DNA of 57,314 nt, taken from contig JAKIWI010000004.1 in the NCBI GenBank assembly GCA_022750115.1, positions 195,108-252,421 on the forward strand, read 5' to 3'. Position numbers and translations under genes: made by a program. The notes beneath the pieces are model-generated. The model saw only the letters and a list, made by a program, of their open reading frames with translations, was not told where the DNA came from and did no database searches. How positions within the stretch are numbered: the first letter of the stretch is position 1; each line of letters starts with the position of its first letter. The stretch comes from Thermoplasmata archaeon (lineage in GTDB: Archaea > Thermoplasmatota > Thermoplasmata > Lutacidiplasmatales > UBA184). Shown here piece by piece: positions 1 to 8,670 of the stretch.

Positions 1-282
1 CTCGTCCACCGACCACCGGGGTCGTCGACGGCACTCAACCCTGTTTGCGGCGCGCAAGATTTCGCCCTGCCAATCTCCCTGACTCTGTGGGGCGAAGCCG
101 TGCCGTCGGACGGACGGGCAGCGCAACCGTCTGGGTGGTCGTGAAACCGATGCCCAGGTCTGCCTGGCCGTTCCCGCGATGTTTGGTGAAAGGTGAACGA
201 AGACATGGCCGGTCTCACCGTTGAACGTCCCCGAGAAGTACTCGGCGTAGACCAGGGGAGGTAGCCGTGGGGGTCAATTTCC
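1..282 (-). pseudogene. Possible remnant of a decayed or partial protein gene
   Basis: Read on the minus strand, the stretch from about 282 down to 190 gives a protein-like segment (VYAEYFSGTFNGETGHVFVH) that follows an in-frame stop and has no ATG, GTG or TTG. Lower down the same frame turns arginine-rich and unconvincing, while a neighbouring frame gives LGIGFTTTQTVALPV at about 155-110, as expected if a frameshift lies near 155. I recognise no family. It may be a decayed gene or the end of a gene lying left of the window. I see nothing else convincing between 283 and 638. Confidence 0.2.
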
Positions 283-638
283 CGTTCGATCTCTCCCGGA
301 TCGCAGAAGGCCCGGGTCAGATATCCTTCTGGGGGCAGTGAAGGTCGTGACGACGCCCGTTCGGCCGGGGTGGAATTCACTCCGCGGCGGTGAGTGGAGG
401 TACCTCGGGGGCTCTTCCGGCGACGGAACTCACCACTCGGGAAGAGGCTCCCGCCAACACCCAGGTGGCCTCGCGTCCCGGAGGGCCCGTGCTCCGGCTG
501 GGTACGAAACCGACCCTGGCTCGGGATCGCCGCCGCTGCCGCATGGAAGGGGGGCCGCGACCGAGGCTCCCCTGCGCTATCCGTGACCTCGGAGTTGTCC
601 CGCTCGTTCCCGCAAGCTCTGTCCCCCAAGGGCCCTCG

Positions 639-1496
639 ATGCAGCTCGCTTTAGCGGGGCGACATACTACGAGCCGTTGGAGTCCATCGAAAGTGGGTCC
701 CGCAGGGCGGCGCGATCGCGCCACAAGCGTACGCGTCGAGGTGGCGGGTCTGTCGCTCGTGATCGTCCTCGCACTGCTCATTCTCCCCGGTCCGTCGGTT
801 CTGAGTTCCATATCCACTTCCGTCCCGTCTCGGATTTCAGCGTCAGTCCACGGTCCACCTCCCAACAGCTGGCTGCCTCCGTTCTACCTCGCGTCGGCGT
901 TCTCGAACGTCACGGTGCAAGGGGTTGGTTGTCGCTCGGAACTCGTCTCCGTCGTTCCCCGGGCCCACCCCTACACTGGATTGGTTGTCACAACATCGAA
1001 CGTGACCGCAATCAGGGTTCCGGCCTGCCCGACGAGCGCGAACAACCTGAGCACAGTGGCGGGATTCTTCGGTCCGCGGTTTCAACCAGTCGTGTCTGGC
1101 CCCCACACGGTGCTGTTTCGCTGGCAGGTCAGTTGGATGGTTTCCTCGGGGGGAATGGGCCTCGGGGGGGCGGCGCAAGCGAACTTGTTCGCCGATGTCT
1201 TCGACAACACGACGGGAGTCTGGGTTTTGGGCGGGGCCTCCGCGTCCGGTGTTGTGCAACTCATCTCGAGTTGCTCCTCGCACCCGATGTGCAACAAAAC
1301 CGGCGTGCTGCAGAACCTGACAGTCCGAGTCCGCGCCAACCTGACGGCGGGAGACGACTACGTGTTCTACACGGGAGTAAGCACCTTCATCGAAGGGTGC
1401 GACGGGTGCGGGACGCACACAGGGACCTCCTGGGCCAGCGTCGACATCGGGTCTTCCGGACGCGGCGCTTGGTTGCGCAGCATCGCCGTCCGCTAG
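639..1496 (+). CDS. Putative exported or membrane-anchored surface protein
   Basis: From ATG 639 this encodes about 285 residues. A single hydrophobic segment (AGLSLVIVLALLIL) begins near residue 36 and fits a signal peptide or anchor. The rest is Ser/Thr/Val/Asn-rich with many NxT/S sites and six or more cysteines (CSSHPMC, CDGCG), typical of an archaeal surface protein. A GTG at 741 starts just before the hydrophobic segment and is an equally good start; the frame also runs further upstream, but with arginine- and proline-rich noise. No clear TATA element is visible. The TAG stop at 1494-1496 straddles the left end of the insertion sequence that follows. No family recognised. Confidence 0.5.
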   Translation: MQLALAGRHTTSRWSPSKVGPAGRRDRATSVRVEVAGLSLVIVLALLILPGPSVLSSISTSVPSRISASVHGPPPNSWLPPFYLASAFSNVTVQGVGCRSELVSVVPRAHPYTGLVVTTSNVTAIRVPACPTSANNLSTVAGFFGPRFQPVVSGPHTVLFRWQVSWMVSSGGMGLGGAAQANLFADVFDNTTGVWVLGGASASGVVQLISSCSSHPMCNKTGVLQNLTVRVRANLTAGDDYVFYTGVSTFIEGCDGCGTHTGTSWASVDIGSSGRGAWLRSIAVR

Positions 1497-2636
1497 TGTC
1501 CCGTCCGATGAATGCATGAGCATATAGCCGGGGACGCGTTGTCTCCTCTGTGCGGGTTGCGCCTTCCCTGTCCCTCACGCCGGAGGAACGCTCGCAACTG
1601 GAGTCCTGGGCTCGCGGTCGGTCGACCCCGTTCCGCATCGTCCTTCGAGCCCGGATCGTCCTACGCGCCGCCGACGGCTTCAGAACAATCAGATTGCTGA
1701 GGAACTGAACACTCAGCGCAACACCTGTGCCCTCTGGCGGGGACGGTTCCACCGTCTCCGCCTTGCGGGCATCGAGCAGGATGCCCCTCGTCCTGGAGGG
1801 CCCTCTACTCTCCCCGACTCGAAGATCCGGGCGATCGTCCACGACACGCTCCACTCCAAGCCGTACAACGCCACGCACTGGTCCGTTCGCTCGATGGCCG
1901 CCAGGCACCGGGTCAGCCCCGACACGGTGGCTCGGATCTGGAAGGCCCGACGACTCCAGCCCCACCGACTCGAGCACTACAAGCTCAGTACCGACCGACA
2001 GTTCGAGGAGAAGTTGCGGGACGTGGTGGGCCTCTACCTCAACCCTCCCGAGCACGCGCTCGTGCTCAGCGTCGACGAGAAGACCCAGATCCAGGCGCTC
2101 GACCGGACCCAGGCGATCCTTCCGATCCGCCCCGGAGTTCCCGAACGGCAGACCCACGACTACCGACGGAACGGCACCACCGACCTGTTCGCCGCCCTCG
2201 ACATCGTCGAGGGACGGGTCATCGGCGAGTGCCACAAGAGACATCGGGCGAGGGAGTTCCTCGCCTTCCTCAGGACCCTCGAACGGAGCACCCCACCCGA
2301 GCTCGACCTCCATCTCGTCCTCGACAATCTGTCGACGCACAAGACCCCGGAAGTGAAGCGGTGGGTGCTGCGGCACCCCCGCTTCCACTTCCATTTCGTC
2401 CCGACCGGGTCGTCGTGGCTGAACCAGGTTGAGCGTTGGTTCAACGACCTGACCCACCGCCAGATCCGACGAGAAACGTTTCACAGCGAGCGGGAACTGA
2501 TCGAGATGCTGAAGCTCTACATCGAGAGGTACAACGAGGTCCCTCGGCCCTTCGAATGGCGAGCGACCGCCGACGAGATCCTCGTCAAGGTCACCCGGAA
2601 CCGGTTAAGCGTAGGTCTGGCTGGTACACCACACTA
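1494..2636 (+). mobile_element. IS630-family insertion sequence flanked by TA
   Basis: The element is bounded by TA dinucleotides at 1494-1495 and 2635-2636, the target duplication expected for IS630/Tc1-type transposition. Its outer ends begin TAGTGT when both are read inward, but the inverted-repeat match beyond those six bases is poor, so the exact ends are only moderately certain. It encloses one IS630-type DDE transposase, split by a frameshift. The left TA is the first two bases of the TAG stop of the upstream surface-protein gene. The first base after the right TA is G, so the pre-insertion site was also TAG. Confidence 0.7.
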
Positions 2637-2637
2637 G
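1550..2637 (+). pseudogene. IS630-family DDE transposase, split by a -1 frameshift
   Basis: The N-terminal part starts at GTG 1550 (VRVAPSLSLTPEERSQLESW, then RARIVLRAADGF) and hits a stop soon after about 1680. The rest continues in the next frame (NNQIAEELNTQRNTCALWRG) through a helix-turn-helix into the catalytic domain. The DDE triad is visible as SVDEKTQIQALDR, LVLDNLSTHK and WLNQVERWF. A single missing base near 1680-1684 explains the split; I see no run of A or T there that would suggest programmed slippage. The stop TAG at 2635-2637 uses the right-hand TA plus a flanking G. It is probably inactive unless the frameshift is an assembly error. Confidence 0.8.
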
Positions 2638-2878
2638 GTCGATCTTGGGATCCAGCCCGAGTGCGGACAGCTCCTGGCGGACGACCAAATGCACTGGGTC
2701 GACCAACGCGAGTGGGGTACCACAATCGGCACCCCGGGCCGGTATTGCGGGACTTCACGTCTCTCCATTCGCTCCACCGAGGCAGCCAATCTTCGCCGCC
2801 CGTCGTTCGAATCGTAACGAGACAGATTGTGAGCCGTCGGACATTTCCTACCCGCGGGAAATCAGTCTGACCCAGTCC

Positions 2879-3277
2879 GTGCACGTCGTGAGGTCGGAGC
2901 TGGTCGCGTTCGTCGGCCCGAAGGACTCGGCCCGTCCGGCGGGTCTGATGGCCCTACCCCGCCAACGATCCTGGGGGTCGGTGGTCGAAGACTTCGTCCG
3001 GCAACATGACCGGAGGTGCACATTCGACGGGGAGGGACGAGCGGTCCGGAGGCACATCCTTGTCCGGGCCAAGAACTTGGTCGGCCTCGGCAAGGAGGCG
3101 AACCGAATCGAGGACAGCCGAGTGCTCGGGCTCGCCGGTACACGGCGTCGAGCCAAGCGGTACGTGAATCCGGACCCGTTTAAGGGGAGCGCGACGGAGG
3201 TCGCGAAGAGGCTCGGGGTGAGCCGGAGGACGGTGTTCGACCTACGGCGCGGACGACGTGAGCGGTTCGCCCGCTGA
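2879..3277 (+). CDS. Hypothetical protein with C-terminal helix-turn-helix
   Basis: From GTG 2879 this encodes about 132 basic residues. The C-terminal end (ATEVAKRLGVSRRTVFDLRR) reads as a typical helix-turn-helix of the resolvase or sigma-like kind, suggesting a small DNA-binding protein. The middle (SVVEDFVRQHDRRCTFDGEG) is protein-like but unrecognised. The frame stays open upstream to about 2645 with poor composition, so I chose the later start; only a weak A/T-rich patch (GAAATCAG, near 2858) lies before it. The last 36 bases overlap the convergent PH-like gene. The 240 bases between the insertion sequence and this gene hold nothing I recognise. Confidence 0.4.
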   Translation: MHVVRSELVAFVGPKDSARPAGLMALPRQRSWGSVVEDFVRQHDRRCTFDGEGRAVRRHILVRAKNLVGLGKEANRIEDSRVLGLAGTRRRAKRYVNPDPFKGSATEVAKRLGVSRRTVFDLRRGRRERFAR

Positions 3278-3712
3278 GCGGCGGGCGGCAGTCCACTCAT
3301 CACGAATCCGCCCCGACATCGACTCCGCCGCAGGGTCCTCCCCGACCGGGAAGTTCCTCGGCCCCAAGATCAGGGCCCGATTGCTTGGCAGAGCCGTCGG
3401 GTGGCCAAACTCGACTCGACCGAGGGACGGCTCGGGGAGTTCACTCAGTTTCGAGTCAAGCATGACGTGCCACTGTCCCATGTCCCGCATGAAACTCGAG
3501 CTGGGCTTCCTGAGGGATATTCGTCCGGCAAGCCCGGCCACGACCCGCGCGGTCGGCAACTGGAGCACGATCAGTCGCTCATTGGTCAAGAGGAACCGAG
3601 TGAGAATCCGGGCAACTGGCGACTGCTTCATCTCTAGCGAGAAGTCCCATCGGCCGATCTGCCTCTCCTTTGCTCCGAGTGAAGTCTCGGGAGGCATAGC
3701 TGGAAGGCCCAT
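3242..3712 (-). CDS. PH-like domain protein
   Basis: About 156 residues. The segment ILTRFLLTNERLIVLQL followed by basic and beta-rich sequence (GRISLRKPSSSFMRDM, then HVMLDSKLSELPEPSLGRVEF) resembles the bacterial/archaeal PH-like fold, in which a 'T.eRl' strand is followed by a beta sandwich. No membrane segment or catalytic motif is seen. The start at ATG 3712 is chosen because a TATA-like box (TATATTGG on this strand) lies about 26 bases upstream, giving a leaderless message; ATG 3697 is the alternative. The function is unknown and the fold call is tentative. Confidence 0.6.
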   Translation of the reverse strand: MGLPAMPPETSLGAKERQIGRWDFSLEMKQSPVARILTRFLLTNERLIVLQLPTARVVAGLAGRISLRKPSSSFMRDMGQWHVMLDSKLSELPEPSLGRVEFGHPTALPSNRALILGPRNFPVGEDPAAESMSGRIRDEWTAARRSAGEPLTSSAP

Positions 3713-3733
3713 GACGGGGGCTGACGATTGGGA

Positions 3734-3742
3734 CCAATATAC
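3734..3742 (-). promoter_or_regulatory. TATA box of the PH-like gene
   Basis: TATATTGG on the minus strand, centred 26 bases before ATG 3712. The spacing is that of an archaeal TATA element driving a leaderless transcript. Confidence 0.6.
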
Positions 3743-3801
3743 ACTTGCCAAGGCGGGGGTAGTGAAGAAAACATCGAATCGGTACTACCCCTGTCGCGCG
3801 G

Positions 3802-3874
3802 TGGGCCGGGACGGATTCGAACCGTCGATCTCCGCGTTGTAAGCGCGATGTCCTAACCGCTAGACCACCGGCCC
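3802..3874 (-). tRNA. tRNA-Val (UAC)
   Basis: A full cloverleaf can be drawn: acceptor GGGCCGG/CCGGCCC, anticodon stem TCGCG/CGCGG around loop CTTACAA with anticodon TAC (Val, GUA), and T-arm GACGG-TTCGAAT-CCGTC. It is 73 bases with discriminator A, no encoded CCA and no intron. It lies 23 bases after the archaeosine synthase stop on the same strand. I see no good promoter between them, so cotranscription is plausible. Confidence 0.95.
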
Positions 3875-3897
3875 GACGGAAACAGAAGGCCGTCCGT

Positions 3898-5727
3898 TCA
3901 AGTCAGTGTCGGTGGAGCGAGGCCCGAGCGACTCCGGTGGCGTACCTGCACCGCGAGCCCGTGCTCCAGCTCCGTCATGAGCGGACCGGGAAGCTCCGCT
4001 TCGCCCACCGCGAGCAGGCGTTGGTTTCGGGTGAGGAGGACCGCGTCGCCGGCCCGAATCGCTGGGTCGGCGGACTCGACGCCGGGAACGAACAGGTCGC
4101 CGTTGAGCGGCACCTCGGCGCGCACCACGACCTGGAGAGTCCGGGCCGACAGGAGGCGTTCGCCCCCGGCCACCGTGAGTTGGAACAGCCCACGCTCATC
4201 CCGCCACGTGGCAAGGTCCGTCCCGCCGGGGTCCGTGACCCGCTGGAACCATGGGCGCCCATGGAGGCGGACGGGCGGCGCAAACAGACCGGCGGCAGCC
4301 GCGGGTCCGAACTGGAACGCGGCAATCGCCTCGAGCTCCTCGCGGACGATGGTCAGGGGTCCCCCGTCGGGAGCCCGAGTGTCGCCCAGAGCGTCCACGG
4401 CCGCCTCGTGCAGCGCCGAGAGAGACGTGGACGAGGTCGAGCGCCCGTCCGAGATCGTCCAGACCGGACGGAGCGACTCGGGAACCGCGGGGCGGAGGAA
4501 CGAATACTCACTCGGGTCGAGGTGAACGATGGCGCGCTCGTAGGCGCCGGTCACCAGCAACCGCTCGACCGACTCTCGGACCGTCCGTCGCTCCACCTCG
4601 TCCCAGTCGCCGGTGACGGGGATGTCGTAGTGCCGTGCGGGCGGCACATCCTCGAGCTCCCTCGGGACGACCCCAAGGGGCGAGGTGACCGAGACCACGT
4701 GGATCCGGGCGGCTCCCGTCAGATCCTCGAACGCGGAACGGAATCTTCGGTGCGAACGCGAGTTGCGGTACGGCTTGGTCTTGGAACACGGCACGAGGAG
4801 CAGAACGCGCTTCGAGGGCGGCGCCCGGTAGCGCGTCAGGAATCGCTCCTGGTACCGTCGGATCTCCGGGCGACGATGGGACTCGCGAAGAACGTAGGTG
4901 CGGATCCCGTGCGCGACGACCGGAGTTCGCTCGTCGAGGAGGTCGGTGAGATGTCCGTCGATGTAGCGCAACAGTTCCGCGAGCAGCGGCTCGGCGGCTA
5001 GTCGTCCTTCGCAACGCTCGCGGAGCAGCCCCGCTCCGATCGCCGTTCGGACGGCTCGCCGCTCCCGTTCGAGAAGCGCGAGCCCATGGACGACCCGGTC
5101 CGGGGCTCCGTCGGCACGACATCCGACGCAGTCGCAAGCCCGGTCGGCTGCCGTCGCCGCGGGCTCGGAGCGGCCCAGCTCGAGGTCGAAGTACGTCCCC
5201 TCGGTCGCCTGCCAGACGGTCTCGGTCGCGTCCAGCACATCGAAGCCGAGGTAGGTCAACAACGCGAGTCGGTGGGGTGTGGTCACCCGCGGGGCCCAGA
5301 CGAGCGGGCGCGCGCCGAGCTTGCGACGAAGCTCGTGCACCGCCCGGATCAACGGCTCCCCTTCGGCGAGGAGAACGCGTGCGTTCGCGAGGACGACGAG
5401 CTCGGGCCGCGCGGCCGCGAGAGACGTCCACTGGCCCTCGTCGAGCGGCCAATGGACGACCCAGGTGCCGTCTCCCGCGGACTGGGCGGATCCCGGGACT
5501 CCGGAGACCTCCGGCGCCGGGACCGCGTACTCGAGACGCAGCGACTGGGTTCCGTCGGTGATCTCGAGCGCGCGGTGGGCCGGTTCGGCGTCCGCGATCG
5601 ACCGAACCGAAGGCCGCCCGCCCGTCGACGGGCCGACGGACAGGACGGTCGGAACGCGGAATCGGAGAGGGCCGACGGTCGCGACGCCCTCGAGGATGAG
5701 TCCGTCCGAACGCTCGACGTGCCGCAG
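3898..5727 (-). CDS. arcS: Archaeosine synthase (ArcS, tRNA-guanine transglycosylase-like)
   Basis: ArcS acts on preQ0 at position 15 of tRNA on the way to archaeosine. Evidence: an N-terminal TGT-like region, a C-D-C-x-x-C cluster near residue 200, the family motif VPCSKTKPYRNSRSH near 313, and a C-terminal PUA RNA-binding domain from about 528. The start is unusual. In this frame there is no ATG, GTG or TTG between ATG 6018, which lies deep inside the upstream gene, and TTG about 5351, inside the conserved domain. A CTG at 5727 sits about 7 bases after a strong Shine-Dalgarno-like GGAGG and begins at the expected family N-terminus (RHVERSDGLILEG), so I place the start there; this is inference. 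About 609 residues, near the family length. tRNA-Val follows downstream. Confidence 0.85.
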   Translation of the reverse strand: MRHVERSDGLILEGVATVGPLRFRVPTVLSVGPSTGGRPSVRSIADAEPAHRALEITDGTQSLRLEYAVPAPEVSGVPGSAQSAGDGTWVVHWPLDEGQWTSLAAARPELVVLANARVLLAEGEPLIRAVHELRRKLGARPLVWAPRVTTPHRLALLTYLGFDVLDATETVWQATEGTYFDLELGRSEPAATAADRACDCVGCRADGAPDRVVHGLALLERERRAVRTAIGAGLLRERCEGRLAAEPLLAELLRYIDGHLTDLLDERTPVVAHGIRTYVLRESHRRPEIRRYQERFLTRYRAPPSKRVLLLVPCSKTKPYRNSRSHRRFRSAFEDLTGAARIHVVSVTSPLGVVPRELEDVPPARHYDIPVTGDWDEVERRTVRESVERLLVTGAYERAIVHLDPSEYSFLRPAVPESLRPVWTISDGRSTSSTSLSALHEAAVDALGDTRAPDGGPLTIVREELEAIAAFQFGPAAAAGLFAPPVRLHGRPWFQRVTDPGGTDLATWRDERGLFQLTVAGGERLLSARTLQVVVRAEVPLNGDLFVPGVESADPAIRAGDAVLLTRNQRLLAVGEAELPGPLMTELEHGLAVQVRHRSRSGLAPPTLT

Positions 5728-5764
5728 CGACCGCCCTCCTTCGAAGACCGGGGCGAGAGCGGAC

Positions 5765-6121
5765 CTAGGCTCCGTCCGTGGCCTTCGCGCCCTTCCTCGC
5801 CCGGCGAGGAGGCGCCGATGGACCGGGGAAGAACGATTGCCACTGCGCGACCAGGGCCTCGCGCCGTTCGGCGCCGGCCTCGGATCGTCCCCGTCGACCG
5901 ATGAGCGGGTCGTGGGTGTCGCGGACCTGCTGCAGGAACTCCCCCGGGCTTTCGCTCGCCTTCTCGAAGCCGTAGAGGATGAGCTGACGAAGGAAGCTCG
6001 AGCGTCCGCGCCAGCCAATCCGACGGCGAACAGCCGGGTTCAGGTGGCGCTTCGCCATCCGCCAGACGTCGTTCGTGGTCCGGTAGTCGCGCGCCGAGAG
6101 CCCGATCATCACCTGCGGCAT
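5765..6121 (-). CDS. Small basic conserved-looking protein, function unknown
   Basis: About 118 residues from ATG 6121 (MPQVMIGLSARDYRTTNDVW). The first 75 residues are well ordered and aromatic (FLRQLILYGFEKASESPGEF), followed by a basic tail (PPRRARKGAKA). I do not recognise it. An upstream ATG at 6196 exists, but the extra residues look like leader sequence. A TATA-like TCTAATCC lies about 32 bases before ATG 6121, so it probably has its own promoter 110 bases after the UbiA stop. It ends about 38 bases before the proposed ArcS start and may be cotranscribed with it. Confidence 0.6.
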   Translation of the reverse strand: MPQVMIGLSARDYRTTNDVWRMAKRHLNPAVRRRIGWRGRSSFLRQLILYGFEKASESPGEFLQQVRDTHDPLIGRRGRSEAGAERREALVAQWQSFFPGPSAPPRRARKGAKATDGA

Positions 6122-6230
6122 GGTCCAGGGGCGTGGCAGGTTCAGTGGCGGATTAGACTTCTCGGGCCGATCTCGCGCGGGCGACGAGTGCCCCAACCCG
6201 GCGCGCGAGCGGAGGCCCCGATTCCGGCCG

Positions 6231-7103
6231 TTACCCGAACCCCGACGGCAAAAACTCCGCGAGCGCGACGCCGACCAGGAAGATCGCTCCGAGCGCCGTG
6301 TGAAGGCGGAACGGCCAGCTCACGCGGTCGGGGGCTCGGGCCACGGCGACGTCGACGCCAACGGTCAGCACCGCCATGGCCGCCACGGCGAGGTAGAACG
6401 GCGCCGAAAGTCCGGCGAGCCGCCCGAACACCACGAACAGCACGATCGCCCCGGCGTGGAGGCAAGGAACGAGGGCGACCGAGAGCCGCTTCCCGAGGCG
6501 AACCGGGATCGAGGAAAGTCCCGCCGCCCGGTCCGCATCCACGTCTCCTAGAGAATGGATCGTCTCGAACGCCGTTCCCCAGGCGATCAGGGCGGCCATC
6601 GCGGCGAGCGCTTCGAGAGGAATCGCCCCACGGACGGCGATGTAGATGGCGACGGGAACGATCCCCTCGACGACACCGAGAAAGACGGTCGTGAGGGCGG
6701 TGAACCGCTTCGTGTAGCTGTAGCCGAACACCGCGAGCAGCGCGACGGGCGCCAGGACGAAGGCGAGTGGGTTGAGCAGGTAGGCCGCGAGGACCATCGC
6801 GACGGCGCTCGCGGTGACGACCGCCGCCGCGAAGGCGATGGAGTAGCGACCCGTGACGAGGGCCCGATTCCGGGTCCGGGGATTCTGGCGGTCGAACTCT
6901 CGGTCGACGATCCGATTGAACGCATGGCCCGCATTCCTCCCCGAGACGAACGCGACGATCGTCCAGAGGACGACCCAGACCGACGGGTGCCCGACGGACG
7001 CTGTCAGGAGGAAGGCGAGGGCGAACGGAAGGTTGAGCCCGAGATTCTGGATCTCGAGGAACCGGCCGATCCCGGGGGCCGGCTCGGGGTGGGAAGCGCT
7101 CAC
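6231..7103 (-). CDS. ubiA: UbiA-family prenyltransferase
   Basis: A membrane-embedded enzyme that transfers a polyprenyl chain to an aromatic acceptor. The two Asp-rich motifs of the family are visible: NRIVDREFD in the first half and DVDADRAAG in the second. About eight hydrophobic segments separate them. The start is GTG 7103, overlapping the UbiD stop as GTGA, which implies translational coupling; about 290 residues, normal for the family. Pairing with a UbiD decarboxylase, and a UbiE/MenG methyltransferase elsewhere in the window, points to menaquinone (possibly futalosine route) or a related quinone. The acceptor cannot be read from sequence. Confidence 0.9.
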   Translation of the reverse strand: MSASHPEPAPGIGRFLEIQNLGLNLPFALAFLLTASVGHPSVWVVLWTIVAFVSGRNAGHAFNRIVDREFDRQNPRTRNRALVTGRYSIAFAAAVVTASAVAMVLAAYLLNPLAFVLAPVALLAVFGYSYTKRFTALTTVFLGVVEGIVPVAIYIAVRGAIPLEALAAMAALIAWGTAFETIHSLGDVDADRAAGLSSIPVRLGKRLSVALVPCLHAGAIVLFVVFGRLAGLSAPFYLAVAAMAVLTVGVDVAVARAPDRVSWPFRLHTALGAIFLVGVALAEFLPSGFG

Positions 7104-8584
7104 TTCCCATTGGAGCGAGCGAACAGACGGGCCACGGTCGGGTCCGACTTCGCGAGCGCATCGACCCGGGCCACGACCGCCGGATCCATCCGGATCTCTT
7201 CCGGCCACGGCCTCGGGAACCCGTCGGAGGGCCCCTTCTTCGTCGCGTCGACGCCGACCTTCCCCCCGATGTTCGGTACCGCATTCGAGATCGACAGCTG
7301 GTCGACGGGTCCGGTCGCCAGCTCGAGGTCCCGGGCGGGATCGGCCTGGAGCCCGACGCGATAGAGGACCTCCCCCATGTCGTGGACGTCGACGTCCGCG
7401 TCGACCACGATGACGTAGCGGGAGAACATCAGCTGCCCAAGTCCCCAGAGCGCGTGCATCACCTTTCGAGGGTGCTCGGGAAACGACTTACGGATCGAGA
7501 CGACGACGACGTTGATGAACAGCCCCTCGACGGGCAGGTTCATGTCGACGATTTCGGGAAGCACGAGCCGGACGACCGGGAGGAACAGTCGCTCGACCGC
7601 CTTCCCGAGGACCGCGTCCTCGGTGGGCGGTTTCCCCGTGACGGTGGAGAGGTAGACTGGATTCTTTCGGCGGGTGATGTGCGTGACGTGGAAGACCGGG
7701 AACTCCTCCGGCGCGGAGTAGTACCCCGTGTGGTCGCCGAACGGACCTTCGATCTTCCGCTCCGATGGGTCGACGTACCCCTCGAGGACGATTTCGGCCT
7801 GCGCCGGGACCTCCAGGTCGACGGTTTCGGCGCGGACCAGCTCGAGCGGCTCGGAGCGCACGAAGCTCGCGAACACCCAGTTCGAGATCCCCTCCGGGAC
7901 CGGGGCGAGTCCGCTGAGGACCGTCGCAGGGTCGGCGCCGAGGACCGCGGCGACCGGCATCCGCTCCCCGCGGGCGGCCCACGCCCGGTAGTTCGCCGCC
8001 CCGACTCGATGCAGCTGCGCGTGGAAGCCGAGCGTGTCGCGGCCGTACTGCTGGAGTCGATAGATCCCGGTGTGCGACTCGCCGGTCTCAGGGTTCTTGG
8101 TCACGACGACCGGGAAGGTGATCGTGCGGCCTCCGTCCCCCGGCCAGCAACGAAGTAGGGGGAGGGAGTCGAGGTCGACGGCGTCCGTCGAGACCTCTTG
8201 GCACGGGGCGCTGGTGACCCGCTTCGGACCGAGGGAGCGCACGGTGTCGAGAAGGGCGAGCGTCCCGCTGATGTCCTTCAAGGCCGCCACAACCCCAGCG
8301 GGCGGACGGAGCCGCGACAGGGCGCCGATTCGTCCTGCGGCCTCGTCGATCGTGGCGGCCCCGAGTCCCAGGGCGATGCGGCGAGCCGAGCCCAGCACGT
8401 TCATCGCCACGGGCATCGTCGCGCCGCGGACGTTTTCGAACAGCAGCGCCGGCCCGTCGTTCGAGATCGTGCGGCGGGCGATCTCGGCGACCTCGAGGTC
8501 CCGGTTGACCTCGGAGCGAATCCGAACCAGGTCCCCTCGTTTCTCGAGTTCGGCGAGGAACTCGCCGAGCGACCGGAACGCCAT
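7100..8584 (-). CDS. ubiD: UbiD-family decarboxylase
   Basis: UbiD enzymes decarboxylate aromatic or alpha,beta-unsaturated acids using prenylated FMN. The whole-length family pattern is clear across 494 residues: the N-terminal MAFRSLGEFLAELEKRGDLV, the central ISNWVFASFVRSEPLELV and EGPFGDHTGYYS, and a C-terminal LWGLGQLMFSRYVIVVDADV plus SISNAVPNIGGKVGVDATKK. The Arg/Glu catalytic network is usually carried by these segments. Start ATG 8584 is 28 bases downstream of a TTAAATA box, so a leaderless message. It is the first gene of the ubiD-ubiA operon. No UbiX flavin prenyltransferase is in the window. Confidence 0.93.
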   Translation of the reverse strand: MAFRSLGEFLAELEKRGDLVRIRSEVNRDLEVAEIARRTISNDGPALLFENVRGATMPVAMNVLGSARRIALGLGAATIDEAAGRIGALSRLRPPAGVVAALKDISGTLALLDTVRSLGPKRVTSAPCQEVSTDAVDLDSLPLLRCWPGDGGRTITFPVVVTKNPETGESHTGIYRLQQYGRDTLGFHAQLHRVGAANYRAWAARGERMPVAAVLGADPATVLSGLAPVPEGISNWVFASFVRSEPLELVRAETVDLEVPAQAEIVLEGYVDPSERKIEGPFGDHTGYYSAPEEFPVFHVTHITRRKNPVYLSTVTGKPPTEDAVLGKAVERLFLPVVRLVLPEIVDMNLPVEGLFINVVVVSIRKSFPEHPRKVMHALWGLGQLMFSRYVIVVDADVDVHDMGEVLYRVGLQADPARDLELATGPVDQLSISNAVPNIGGKVGVDATKKGPSDGFPRPWPEEIRMDPAVVARVDALAKSDPTVARLFARSNGK

Positions 8585-8608
8585 GGACGTCGTCGGAGCC
8601 GGATTCGC

Positions 8609-8615
8609 TATTTAA
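8609..8615 (-). promoter_or_regulatory. TATA box of ubiD
   Basis: TTAAATA on the minus strand, centred 28 bases before ATG 8584, consistent with leaderless transcription. A separate box (TTCATATGAG, 8638-8647) serves the divergent HTH gene. Confidence 0.7.
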
Positions 8616-8670
8616 CCGAAGGTCGGGCGGAAGCGGGTTCATATGAGAACCGGGGGTGCCGGGCCGCCCG

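Noticed and set aside
5728-6018. ATG 6018 as the ArcS start
   Set aside because: It would translate over 90 Ser/Arg-rich residues inside a better protein-like gene on the same strand (5765-6121) and does not match the ArcS N-terminus.
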